A stretch of 31,235 bases of DNA. Source: Bacillota bacterium (GTDB taxonomy: Bacteria; Bacillota_A; Clostridia; Lutisporales; Lutisporaceae). The stretch covers positions 1 to 31,235 of the forward strand of contig JAKJBT010000009.1 of NCBI GenBank assembly GCA_022706865.1, read 5' to 3'. A model generated the notes under the pieces. It did not search any database. It had not been told where the DNA came from and saw only the letters and a list, made by a program, of their open reading frames with translations. Below are positions 16,134 through 24,693 of this stretch, piece by piece. The number at the start of each line of letters is the position of its first letter. The first letter of the stretch is position 1. Position numbers and translations under genes: made by a program.

Positions 16134-19100
16134 TTACTGCATTATGTCTCCCGGGTTCATCTGGCCTGCACCCGGCAGCTGCTGAGCATCATACTGACGG
16201 CTTTGGAAGAACTGTCTCATTGTATTAAGTTTAGCCATATTGATCCTGCTCCATATCCTGTTTATCATAAGCTCTGCAACAGGATTATTGATGTGTTCCA
16301 TCTTGCGTCCCTTGGCGGGTTCCCCGATATCCTCAGGGTCGTATACTTCTATTGCCTCACCCTCATGGTAAAAGGTTACTTTGCCTTGCCTGACTATTGA
16401 GTTAAGCCCTATCATTTTATCAATATCCATAAAATGGTCCTCAGCCGGCTTCGGCTCCTCTGAAGCATAAGTAAAGCTTATCGGTATAAGCTCAGCCTGA
16501 GATATCCAGCTGTCCTCAAGCTGTAACTGCGATGCCCAGTCCTCCGCAGGCTGCAATTGTGATGAAGCATTAACACCCATTTGAAGCTGCCCTGTTGGTG
16601 AAAATGTAACTGCACCGCTGCTGTAACCGTTCCAGCTCCATTCAGTAGTATAATTCTTTGACAGCACAGAGGTTCCCTTGGCGTCAGGCAATGGAACTAT
16701 ACGTTCATTAAATTCTCTGCTTCCTACTGTCACCGGAGGAACCCAAGGCCTGCCGGATATGGGATCATAATGGTAAGAACCGGGGCTATATATACTATAG
16801 TAAGAATCATAATGTCCCTGAGTATCAACCTTCTTTGTTCCCCGCTCATTTATTACAAGAAAGTGCTCAATTTCCCTCCTTTGATCAACAGGCCTGCCGT
16901 CTTCATCCGTATAATGCTTCCTGTCAATGGGTTCAACAATCCTTTTACCGGTAAAGCTCACGTCAGGCTTTACCTTATTCCAGGACATTACGCTGAACCC
17001 GTCGCTTGAAATCATTCCGGACACCAGATGTTCGGGTCTGAAGGGATAGTATATAGTAAATTCTCCTTTTTCGTCACATATTCCGGGGGCATAAAATGGC
17101 GGCTTTGTGAAATTCGTATTCTCAACCACCGGTTCCACATTCCCTCTGTAAGTGATGTATTCGTATTCATCGGAAGGCCATTTTCTAACTTTAGCCTGAC
17201 TTACATAGCCCTTGGCCTCATCATTGAAGAAATCGGCATAATCTATAGTTACAAAATTGAAGGGGAAGGTGGTTGTGACATATGCCTCTCCAAGGGACTC
17301 AAAATTCACCTTGCTGATCCATATCATATCGCCCTTTCTCATATCAAATCCCTTTTGCTTGACATTCGTAAGCACAAAGTTCCCCTTAGAATCGCTGCTG
17401 ACAGGAAAAGTCTTCGTATAACCCGCATCTTCTCCTTCCGTTCTTCTAAAGGTTATCTCCAGATTCCCTTTAAAGTCCTTTACACCTTCGGATTCACTGG
17501 GTCCCGTCCATTTTGCTATATGACCCCATACGCTGTCCCTGTACGCACAGGCTTCATTGAATACAATCCTGTATCCCTTGGTATTGGGCTTCTGCATCTG
17601 ATATAAATAACAAATATCGTTATAAATGTCTATCCGTTTACCAAACAAGGTGGCATAAATATCAACAATAAAGTAGACATCGATATTAATTATAAGGTCC
17701 TGTGCAACGCAATTCATACCAATACCTGCCAAAGCGGCAGCTCCTACACATTCCCATCCAAGCACTTCAAGGCCTAATATAACTCCGGCCCTCATATCCA
17801 TATTTATTTCTCCCGCAAGGGAAACATCCACATCCACGCCTTTGTCATAAAACTCGCAAATCGGTTTGGGAGGTGTTGGGAGATATACTACCGTACTGCC
17901 TTCGACCCCCAGCCTGTTTTTTGCCCATTGTGTCACCGAGGTAACAATCTCAATATCTCCATTAACCCCCACTACCAGGAATATTCCTCCAGTGATGCGG
18001 GCAATCTTGGCATCCAGGTCAATCCCAAATATTGGCACTATAAGATCCTTCTGCCCCCTTATCTCCGCATTGACTGTCAGATTGAGCTCCTGCCCGGTAT
18101 TTACGGTAAAATAATAATCTCCTACGAATTCATACCCCGCATCAACAGTAATGCTGTCTATGCCCAAATATCCGTCAAGGGTTATTTCAACATCAAAACC
18201 ATCCTCATCATAGGCGGCAAGAGGAACATCATTAAATCTGAATTCCACCAGAGGGTCAGATAAATGTTTGGGCACATATTCTTCTTTTCCCTTTTCCCCG
18301 CTTAACATACTTGTCAGCATCCTGCCGTTGTATGCTATATATTTCCTTGTTTTCAGCTGTTCCAGCCTTGACTGTTCAAGTTCAATATTCGGATGAAACT
18401 CACGTTTTATGGTACATTCCTCAACTCCGTTGGCATAGCCGGAAACATTACCTTTTGTCAATTTTATTGACTGTTTCGTGATCTCAAAGTCTTTAAAAAC
18501 CTCGTTAAGCTGGGGCCTCTTGAGGGAAACAAAGTTACTGGCGGAAGCGGCACCGGGTTGTCTTAATTTTACTTTTTCTACGGTTTTCATTGCTACACCG
18601 TTTACAGAGTCAAAGTATACCTTATCCTTTTCATAGCCGGGAATTTGGGATGCAAACAGGCTGTTGTCAACTAATGCGGATTTTTCCAGCTTATCAATAT
18701 TTCTTATACCCGGTACCTGCGTATTTGTATTCAACTCCTCAGGCAGCTTAAGATTTTCAAGTACAGTCCCAAGCTTATTATCGACAAGCACTACATTATC
18801 CTGCAATTTATAGTTGACATTGAAGGTAGCCGGAGCCTCAGGAGATTTAATCTTCGGTTTTATGAATATCTCCTCAAGAGGCAGGTTGATTCCGGGGGCC
18901 GTCTGTACCTGAGGCATACTATCGGGAGCTGTCTGAATAGGCAGCATATTTGGGGTGGGCACAGGCTCCTTCGAAGTATAGTCCTCGGATGAATCGGTCT
19001 TATCCGGTGAAGCTGGTGTTTTTATCAGTTGTTTGGTTGTTGGCTCCTGAGTGTCCTCTGATTTCGTTCCGGACTTTAATGGCAGGTTCTGAGCTGCGTA

Positions 19101-19178
19101 GATAGGTTGTATTTGTGAGAATAACATAATAAAGCACAGAACAAAAGCTATAAGTTTTCTGCCTTGTTCTCTCTTCAT
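16134..19178 (-). CDS. Large secreted protein of unknown function
   Basis: 1014 residues that I do not recognise. A signal peptide (about 1-29, ending IYAAQ) is followed by a Thr/Ser/Pro-rich linker to about residue 105 containing repeats of QTAPDSMPQ type. The body is beta-rich with alternating hydrophobic residues. A glycine- and alanine-rich central section (about 410-500) holds several cysteines (PICEF, GWECVG, GMNCVA, DICYLY, NEACAY). The section after it (about 530-680) has DSKGNFVLTNV- and DEKGEFTIYY-type segments that look like carboxypeptidase-regulatory/Cna-B-like beta sandwiches. Near the C-terminus is a short SQLQ repeat. ATG start with AGGAGGTT. There is no LPXTG, SLH or membrane anchor. 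Surface or spore-associated structure is inference. Confidence 0.85.
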   Translation of the reverse strand: MKREQGRKLIAFVLCFIMLFSQIQPIYAAQNLPLKSGTKSEDTQEPTTKQLIKTPASPDKTDSSEDYTSKEPVPTPNMLPIQTAPDSMPQVQTAPGINLPLEEIFIKPKIKSPEAPATFNVNYKLQDNVVLVDNKLGTVLENLKLPEELNTNTQVPGIRNIDKLEKSALVDNSLFASQIPGYEKDKVYFDSVNGVAMKTVEKVKLRQPGAASASNFVSLKRPQLNEVFKDFEITKQSIKLTKGNVSGYANGVEECTIKREFHPNIELEQSRLEQLKTRKYIAYNGRMLTSMLSGEKGKEEYVPKHLSDPLVEFRFNDVPLAAYDEDGFDVEITLDGYLGIDSITVDAGYEFVGDYYFTVNTGQELNLTVNAEIRGQKDLIVPIFGIDLDAKIARITGGIFLVVGVNGDIEIVTSVTQWAKNRLGVEGSTVVYLPTPPKPICEFYDKGVDVDVSLAGEINMDMRAGVILGLEVLGWECVGAAALAGIGMNCVAQDLIINIDVYFIVDIYATLFGKRIDIYNDICYLYQMQKPNTKGYRIVFNEACAYRDSVWGHIAKWTGPSESEGVKDFKGNLEITFRRTEGEDAGYTKTFPVSSDSKGNFVLTNVKQKGFDMRKGDMIWISKVNFESLGEAYVTTTFPFNFVTIDYADFFNDEAKGYVSQAKVRKWPSDEYEYITYRGNVEPVVENTNFTKPPFYAPGICDEKGEFTIYYPFRPEHLVSGMISSDGFSVMSWNKVKPDVSFTGKRIVEPIDRKHYTDEDGRPVDQRREIEHFLVINERGTKKVDTQGHYDSYYSIYSPGSYHYDPISGRPWVPPVTVGSREFNERIVPLPDAKGTSVLSKNYTTEWSWNGYSSGAVTFSPTGQLQMGVNASSQLQPAEDWASQLQLEDSWISQAELIPISFTYASEEPKPAEDHFMDIDKMIGLNSIVRQGKVTFYHEGEAIEVYDPEDIGEPAKGRKMEHINNPVAELMINRIWSRINMAKLNTMRQFFQSRQYDAQQLPGAGQMNPGDIMQ
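16494..16569 (-). repeat. Imperfect in-gene repeat (SQLQ units)
   Basis: Within the 1014-residue gene the protein reads SSQLQPAEDW, ASQLQLEDSW, ISQAELIP, a three-fold 10-residue (30-bp) degenerate repeat. The DNA copies are partly conserved, with CAATTGTGATG and TAACTGCGATG-like segments on the plus strand. Confidence 0.6.
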
Positions 19179-19256
19179 TGCATGAACCTCCTATTAATCT
19201 TATACTCTAATAATAGTACAACTGGTAAAATAATGCTATAACAAAGCATAAAAAAA

Positions 19257-19279
19257 GGAGCATTAAAATGAAATGCTCC
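19257..19279 (-). terminator. Terminator after typA
   Basis: GGAGCAT (19257-19263) pairs with ATGCTCC (19273-19279) around a 9-nt loop. On the minus strand it is followed directly by seven Ts. It lies 1 bp beyond the typA stop and ends the rnj-lipid kinase-typA group. Confidence 0.9.
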
Positions 19280-19280
19280 C

Positions 19281-21101
19281 TTACTTATTCCTGGCTTTTG
19301 CCCTGAGGCTGCTGTTCAATATCCTCTTCCGAAGCCTTATTGATTTAGGAGTTACTTCCACAAGCTCATCCGCCGTAATGAATTCAAGGCATTCCTCCAG
19401 GCTCATCTCCTTATGGGGAGTCAGCCTCAGTGCTTCATCGGACCCGGAAGCCCTCATATTTGACACATGCTTCTTCTTGCATACATTTACTTCTATATCA
19501 TCGGATTTTGCATTCTCCCCAACTATCATACCTTCATATACCTGCACTCCCGGTCCGAGGAACAAATATCCCCTCTCCTGAGCGTTATAAAGTCCGTAAG
19601 CCGTAGTCTCGCCGCTTTCAAAGGCAACAAGGGAGCCCCTGGACCTGTCAGGAATTTCGCCCTTGTATTCCTCGTAGCCGTAGAAAACATGGTGCATGGT
19701 TCCGTTTCCTTTTGTATCAGTCATAAACTGGGATCTGTAGCCTATAAGTCCCCTTGCCGGTATCTTGAATTCAAGGCGCAGATACCCATCGCTGCTATTG
19801 CTCATATTCATCATCTCAGCCTTCCTGGGTCCTAATCTGTCCATTACGACTCCCATGAATTCTTCGGGTATTTCAATAATGAGATCCTCGATGGGCTCAC
19901 AGGTCACACCGTTTACAATCTTTAAAATGACATTCGGCTTTGATACCTGGAACTCATAGCCTTGCCTTCTCATTGTCTCTATCAGTATTGAAAGGTGCAG
20001 TTCTCCTCTTCCCGCCACCTCGAAAGTGTCGGGAGAATCTGTTTCTGTTAACCTCATTGCCACATTTGTTTCCAATTCCTTAAACAATCTTGCCCTTAAA
20101 TGCCTTGAAGTGACATATTCTCCTTCACGGCCAGCAAAAGGACTGTTATTTACGCTGAAGGTCATAGAAATTGTTGGTTCATCAATATTGACAAAGGGTA
20201 TTGGCTCCGGATTCTGAATATCGCATATTGTCTCTCCGATATTTATATCGTCTATGCCGGAAACGGCAATTATGTCTCCCAGTGATGCCTCTTCAATTTC
20301 CTTCCTCTTGAGCCCCATGAAGCTGTAAACCCTGCTCAGCTTGACACTTTGCAAAGCTCCGTCCCTTTTGCAAAGAGCAGCGTTCATTCCAGAGGTTATC
20401 CTGCCTCTTTCAATTCTTCCGATGGCAATCCTGCCGACATATTCATCATATTCGATAGTAGTGACAAGCATCTGAAAAGGTCCATCCGCGTCACCTTTCG
20501 GAGGTTCGACATAGGATATTATCGTATCATAAAGAGGCCTCAAATCTTGCGACTCATCCTTCATATCAAGCTTTGCAACCCCCTGTTTTGCAGAAACGTA
20601 TACAATCGGGAAATCCAACTGATGATCATCTGCACCAAGTTCAATGAACAAATCTATAATCTCGTCAATCACTTCTTCAATCCTGGAATCCGGCCTGTCT
20701 ATCTTGTTTATTACCACAATAGGCTTCAATTGAAGCTCCAGGGCCTTTTTCAGCACAAAACGCGTCTGCGGCATCGGCCCCTCTGCGGCATCTACAATAA
20801 GCAGCACACTGTTTACCATCTTAAGGACTCTTTCCACCTCTCCGCCGAAATCTGCGTGCCCCGGAGTATCAACTATGTTTATCTTGATATCGTTGTATAT
20901 TACTGCAGTATTTTTTGCGAGTATGGTTATGCCCCTCTCTCTCTCCAGATCGTTTGAATCCATTACTCTTTCCATGACATTTTCATTAGCCCTGAAGGTG
21001 CCGCTCTGTCTTAAAAGTCCGTCCACCAGGGTAGTCTTGCCATGATCCACATGTGCTATTATTGCTACATTTCTTATATCTTCTCTTAGCGTATTTTTCA
21101 T
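19281..21101 (-). CDS. typA: Ribosome-associated GTPase TypA/BipA
   Basis: 606 residues, the usual length. GTPase motifs: AHVDHGKTTLVDG (about 15-27), RERGITILAKNTA, VDTPGHADFGGEVER, INKIDRPDSR and VYVSAKQG. EF-Tu domain-2-like and EF-G-type III/V domains follow, then the BipA-specific C-terminal domain with RSRGSLVAFESGE and a basic tail (RKRILNSSLRAKARNK). It binds the ribosome and supports 50S maturation and stress or cold growth. ATG start with GGAGAAGA. It follows the lipid kinase by 27 bp and has its own strong terminator, so it is the last gene of that unit. Confidence 0.97.
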   Translation of the reverse strand: MKNTLREDIRNVAIIAHVDHGKTTLVDGLLRQSGTFRANENVMERVMDSNDLERERGITILAKNTAVIYNDIKINIVDTPGHADFGGEVERVLKMVNSVLLIVDAAEGPMPQTRFVLKKALELQLKPIVVINKIDRPDSRIEEVIDEIIDLFIELGADDHQLDFPIVYVSAKQGVAKLDMKDESQDLRPLYDTIISYVEPPKGDADGPFQMLVTTIEYDEYVGRIAIGRIERGRITSGMNAALCKRDGALQSVKLSRVYSFMGLKRKEIEEASLGDIIAVSGIDDINIGETICDIQNPEPIPFVNIDEPTISMTFSVNNSPFAGREGEYVTSRHLRARLFKELETNVAMRLTETDSPDTFEVAGRGELHLSILIETMRRQGYEFQVSKPNVILKIVNGVTCEPIEDLIIEIPEEFMGVVMDRLGPRKAEMMNMSNSSDGYLRLEFKIPARGLIGYRSQFMTDTKGNGTMHHVFYGYEEYKGEIPDRSRGSLVAFESGETTAYGLYNAQERGYLFLGPGVQVYEGMIVGENAKSDDIEVNVCKKKHVSNMRASGSDEALRLTPHKEMSLEECLEFITADELVEVTPKSIRLRKRILNSSLRAKARNK

Positions 21102-21128
21102 TATATCTTCTCCATTATATATATTAGG

Positions 21129-22049
21129 TTAAACAAGTATTTTAAATGCCTTGGGCATCAGCTCAAAAACAGCGTCAGCCCTGCCGGGTATTTCCCCATC
21201 CACTTCAATAAGGCCTTTGCCGCCGCTTGTTACTTTTACTTTCCTGCCTCTGTAATACTTAAGCTTTGGGTGGTTCATATGCTTTCCTTTATATATCAGG
21301 GGAAAGCTTTTAATAATATCCGGCTTGCTTAAATTTCCCAGAATAATTATGTCAAAAACTCCATCGTCCATTACCGCATCGGGGGCCACCATCATTCCGC
21401 CGCCGAAATATTTCCCGTTTGCCACGATTACACTGTTCATAATTCCGTTCAAATGTATATTATCATCTATAACCACTTCGAAATTCTGATTCTTGTACAG
21501 AACCACAGTGCTTAATGTTCCAAGCATAAAGGAAAGAAAGCCTGAAAGCCTCTTTGAATTCTTATTCACTCTGTCTGCGGTTTCGGCGCCTATGCCTATG
21601 TCCGCGATATTCAGAAAATACTTTACGGACATATTCCCTTCAGCACTGACAAGGCTTAAACGGCCGACATCGATTTGTTTTTCCCGGTTTCTTTTTAGTA
21701 TAGCCAATAAATCTTCAATATTTTTATTGATTCCAAGGGTTCGTATAAAGTCACAGCCTGTTCCTCTTGAAAACACAATAAGCCTTGAATTTTCATCGAT
21801 GAGCCGGTCATTATCAAAAAAACCGTTGACCACTTCATTCATTGTACCATCCCCGCCGACAGACATAATTGTTTTATATCCAAGCTTTAATGCCTTCCTT
21901 GTAAGCTCGGCAGCATGTCCGGGGTATTCAGTCAATACTGCATCAAATTCAAAACCTGCATCCGACAATGCCTTTTCATACAAGGGCCATTCCCTGGCTG
22001 TCGTTTTGTTTGCCGAAACAGGATTCACTACTATATATATTTTATCCAT
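21129..22049 (-). CDS. Diacylglycerol kinase-family lipid kinase (YegS/DgkB type)
   Basis: 306 residues. The nucleotide-binding signature SVGGDGTMNEVVNGF is at about 62-76 and FSRGTGCDFIRTLG at about 92-105. In most relatives the second motif reads GTxNDFAR; here Cys replaces Asn. The C-terminal beta-sandwich has ANGKYFGGGMMVAPDA and DGVFDIIILGN. The enzyme phosphorylates a lipid hydroxyl (diacylglycerol or similar) at the inner face of the membrane, and the exact substrate is not evident. ATG start at 22049; the GGAG site lies inside the last codons of the RNase J gene, 6 bp away, so translation is likely coupled. Confidence 0.9.
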   Translation of the reverse strand: MDKIYIVVNPVSANKTTAREWPLYEKALSDAGFEFDAVLTEYPGHAAELTRKALKLGYKTIMSVGGDGTMNEVVNGFFDNDRLIDENSRLIVFSRGTGCDFIRTLGINKNIEDLLAILKRNREKQIDVGRLSLVSAEGNMSVKYFLNIADIGIGAETADRVNKNSKRLSGFLSFMLGTLSTVVLYKNQNFEVVIDDNIHLNGIMNSVIVANGKYFGGGMMVAPDAVMDDGVFDIIILGNLSKPDIIKSFPLIYKGKHMNHPKLKYYRGRKVKVTSGGKGLIEVDGEIPGRADAVFELMPKAFKILV

Positions 22050-22055
22050 AGCATT

Positions 22056-23723
22056 CTAAATCTCCATAATAATCGGAAGAATCATCGGATTTCTCTTGGT
22101 TCTTTCGTATATGAACTCCCTGAGGCTCTCCCTGACCTCGGATTTAATGGTTCCCCATTCTGTTATCTGTTTTTCTTCGCATTTTGCCAGTGCATCCTTT
22201 ATTACTCCCTTTGCCTCTTCCATTAAGTCTTCAGACTCACGGACATATACAAAGCCTCTTGATATTATGTCGGGGCCTGCCACTACCTGTCCTGTCTCCT
22301 TGCTTATGGTTACTACCACAACTATCAATCCGTCCTGGGAAAGATGCTTTCTGTCCCTTAGCACTATGTTTCCCACATCTCCTACTCCTAGGCCGTCTAC
22401 AAGCACCTTCCCGGCAACAACGGTTCCCGCTGTCCGTCCGGTGTCTTTCGTAAATTCTAAGACTGTTCCGATATCAGCAATAAATATATTCTCCTTGCTC
22501 ACACCCATTTTCTCTGCCAATTGTGCATGCTGTGTAAGATGTCTGTATTCACCATGCACCGGGACGAAATATTTTGGTTTTACAAGGGCTTGAAGGAGTT
22601 TCAGTTCTTCCTGGTATGCATGGCCTGAAACATGAATATCTACCAGTGACTCATATATAACATCGGCACCCTTCTTAAAGAGTTGATTTATAACCCTTGA
22701 TACAAGCTTCTCATTTCCGGGTATCGGAGTTGCCGAAATAACAACCCTGTCTCCCGGTATTATTGTAACCTTCCGGTGTTCTGCAGTAGACATCCTGGCT
22801 AAAGCTGACAAAGGCTCTCCCTGGCTCCCTGTTGTAAGTATCATTATTCTGTCATTTGGATACTTGTCTATATTGTCAACCTCTATCATGACTCCCTCGG
22901 GGATATTAATATAGCCTAATTCTGTAGCTACTCCTATTACATTGACCATGCTCCTGCCGACAACCGCCACCTTCCTGTTGAACATTACAGCCGCATTTAT
23001 TGCCTGCTGTATCCTGTGGATGTTTGATGCAAAGGTGGCTAATATTACTCTTCCGCCTGCATTTCTGAAAAGTTCTATGAAGGTAGCTCCCACAGTGCTT
23101 TCAGACATTGTATATCCCGGGCGCTCAACGTTTGTACTGTCAGCCATAAGCACCAGCACTCCCTGCTTCCCAAGTTCCGCAAATCTGTGCAGGTCAATCA
23201 GCTCACCGTCTATCGGCTGATAATCGATTTTAAAATCCCCTGAGTGAACTATAATGCCAACCGGTGTGTGAATGGCAATGGCAACTGAATCAGCTATGCT
23301 ATGACTCGTTTTTATAAACTCTACCTCCAGTTCGCCGAATTTCACTATGTCCTTTGGCTTAACGGTTATCCTCTCAACCAACGAAAGCAGTCCGAACTCC
23401 TTAAGCTTATTCTCCACCAGCCCCAGGGTCAGCTTAGTTCCATATACGGGAACATTTATCTGAGGAAGCACATAGGGCAAAGCACCTATATGATCCTCAT
23501 GGCCGTGAGTAAGCAGTATAGCTTTGACCTTTTCCTTGTTTTTCACCAGATATGTTACATCAGGTATTACAAGATCAATTCCCAGCATCTCCTCATCCGG
23601 AAACATCAGCCCACAGTCGATTACAACTATGGTATCCTTGTACTCGATGGCTGTCATGTTTTTTCCGATCTCATTCAGCCCTCCGAGCGGTATTAATTTT
23701 AATTTTGCCTTACTTTTTGCCAC
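22056..23723 (-). CDS. rnj: Ribonuclease J
   Basis: 555 residues, full length. Start is GTG at 23723, which gives the family N-terminus AKSKAKLKLIPLGGLNEIGKN; AAAGGA lies 13 nt upstream, rather far. The metallo-beta-lactamase motif THGHEDHIG (about 72-80) is complete, with ISGD-type HSGDFKID and PVHGEYRHL further on. The beta-CASP region is central and the C-terminal domain carries DGLGVGDVGNIVLRDRKHLSQDG. It is a 5'-3' exo- and endoribonuclease in mRNA decay and rRNA maturation. Only one copy is present in the window, so RnjA or RnjB cannot be chosen. It is first of the rnj-lipid kinase-typA unit. Confidence 0.95.
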   Translation of the reverse strand: MAKSKAKLKLIPLGGLNEIGKNMTAIEYKDTIVVIDCGLMFPDEEMLGIDLVIPDVTYLVKNKEKVKAILLTHGHEDHIGALPYVLPQINVPVYGTKLTLGLVENKLKEFGLLSLVERITVKPKDIVKFGELEVEFIKTSHSIADSVAIAIHTPVGIIVHSGDFKIDYQPIDGELIDLHRFAELGKQGVLVLMADSTNVERPGYTMSESTVGATFIELFRNAGGRVILATFASNIHRIQQAINAAVMFNRKVAVVGRSMVNVIGVATELGYINIPEGVMIEVDNIDKYPNDRIMILTTGSQGEPLSALARMSTAEHRKVTIIPGDRVVISATPIPGNEKLVSRVINQLFKKGADVIYESLVDIHVSGHAYQEELKLLQALVKPKYFVPVHGEYRHLTQHAQLAEKMGVSKENIFIADIGTVLEFTKDTGRTAGTVVAGKVLVDGLGVGDVGNIVLRDRKHLSQDGLIVVVVTISKETGQVVAGPDIISRGFVYVRESEDLMEEAKGVIKDALAKCEEKQITEWGTIKSEVRESLREFIYERTKRNPMILPIIMEI

Positions 23724-23778
23724 TTTCCATATCAGTCCTTTCTATTTTTTCCGATCTATATATTTCGCACTTAACAAC

Positions 23779-23807
23779 AATATTTAGTTGATATAGTGCT
23801 AAATATT
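23779..23807. repeat. Inverted repeat upstream of RNase J
   Basis: AATATTTAG (23779-23787) and CTAAATATT (23799-23807) form 9-bp perfect arms around 11 nt, about 56 bp upstream of the rnj start. It would fold in the rnj leader or act as an operator. The surrounding 240 bp between the Fur-family gene and rnj are AT-rich, with only weak -35/-10 candidates. Confidence 0.45.
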
Positions 23808-23934
23808 TTCACGATATATATATAATTAATAATACATTTATTTTTTTCTTTAGGCTATAAGCTATTATTAGTCAATAGAATATCATTTATTACTTTCAAA
23901 AAATACGAGCAGGGATTTTTCATATAATTAAAAT

Positions 23935-23959
23935 GGTATTGCATATGCTATGCAATACC
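23935..23959 (-). terminator. Probable terminator of the Fur-family gene
   Basis: GGTATTGCAT (23935-23944) pairs perfectly with ATGCAATACC (23950-23959) around a 5-nt loop, 5 bp after the stop at 23965. On the minus strand it continues ATTTTAATTA, a modest T-run. Confidence 0.7.
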
Positions 23960-23964
23960 GTAAG

Positions 23965-24402
23965 TCACTTTCTGCACTTTTCACAGTATCCGAAAAACTT
24001 AACGTTATGATTACTTATCTCAAAATTATATTTCTTTTCTATACCGGACTCCAATTGCTCCAGCAGATCCTCCTCAACCTCGATTACCCTGCTGCACCCA
24101 ACACAGATGAGATGATGATGCTGATGGTACTCATTGTGGTGATTAATCTCATACCTGCTTCTTACCTCATCAAAATTATGTTTATATACAAGCCCTACCT
24201 CTTCAAACATCTGCATGGTTCTATACACTGTGGCCAAACCTATATCGGGGCACTTTACCTTGACCAGGTCATAGATTTCTTCCGCACTTAAGTGCTTGCC
24301 TTCAGTCTCCAATATGATGTCAAGTATAGCTCTTCTTTGAGGAGTCAGTTTAAACCCCTTCTCCTTAAGCTTTTCCCTTAAGTACTCAAACTCTCGTATC
24401 AA
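23965..24402 (-). CDS. fur: Fur-family metal-dependent repressor
   Basis: 145 residues from the TTG at 24402, preceded 9 nt upstream by AAAGGAAG; another in-frame TTG three codons earlier sits almost on that site. The winged helix (FKLTPQRRAILDIILE, then LATVYRTMQMFEEVGLV) is followed by the metal-binding dimer domain. A His-rich NHHNEYHQHHHLICVGC stretch and a second CEKC near the end give the two CxxC pairs of a structural zinc site. Fur rather than PerR or Zur is preferred because feoAB with Fur-like boxes lies directly upstream, but the subfamily cannot be settled by sequence alone. It has its own promoter. Confidence 0.88.
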   Translation of the reverse strand: MIREFEYLREKLKEKGFKLTPQRRAILDIILETEGKHLSAEEIYDLVKVKCPDIGLATVYRTMQMFEEVGLVYKHNFDEVRSRYEINHHNEYHQHHHLICVGCSRVIEVEEDLLEQLESGIEKKYNFEISNHNVKFFGYCEKCRK

Positions 24403-24498
24403 AGCTTTCAACTTCCTTTATTTATTGATTCAGTAATTCACATAATGCACACCTATATTTTGATAAACTAGTGTTTTGTCCAATATTCCTTCCATTTT

Positions 24499-24528
24499 AT
24501 ATTATTATTTATTCTGCATTTTTGTCAA
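24499..24528 (-). promoter_or_regulatory. Sigma-A promoter of the Fur-family gene
   Basis: Minus-strand TTGACA (24523-24528) and TAATAT (24499-24504) are 18 bp apart, starting immediately after the stop of the cysteine-rich gene. It would give the regulator a leader of about 90 nt. No good Fur-box palindrome overlaps it. Confidence 0.6.
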
Positions 24529-24693
24529 CTAATTTTTGTTTTTGGCCTTTGCAGCTTCTGCAAAGCATTTCAGGCAATTGCCCGAGCATGACAGGCTGCA
24601 CTGTACAACAGTCCCGCATCTGGGGCATTTACTCTGTTCCTTCAACGTATATCCGCATTTGCTGCATTTCAAACCATTCTTCATATCAACCAT
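24529..24693 (-). CDS. Cysteine-rich small protein coupled to feoB
   Basis: 54 residues, start ATG at 24693 with GGAGGG 8 nt upstream, overlapping the last 13 bp of feoB. A second ATG three codons later forms an ATGA overlap with the feoB stop but is too far from the site. Eight cysteines: C10, C13, C23, C26, C32, C36, C40 and C43. The first four form a CxxC-CxxC zinc ribbon (CSKC, CPRC); the last four a CxxxCxxxCxxC cluster. The C-terminus is Lys/Asn/Ala-rich. It has no membrane segment, so it is not the FeoB-associated Cys-rich membrane protein type. A FeoC-like sensing or iron-delivery role is inference from position only. Confidence 0.8.
   Translation of the reverse strand: MVDMKNGLKCSKCGYTLKEQSKCPRCGTVVQCSLSCSGNCLKCFAEAAKAKNKN

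Noticed and set aside
17028..17606. Plus-strand 192-codon open frame
   Set aside because: Antisense to the large secreted protein gene; its composition looks like a shadow frame and no start signals are present.
20349..20957. Plus-strand 202-codon open frame
   Set aside because: Fully antisense to typA, whose protein sequence is unambiguous.
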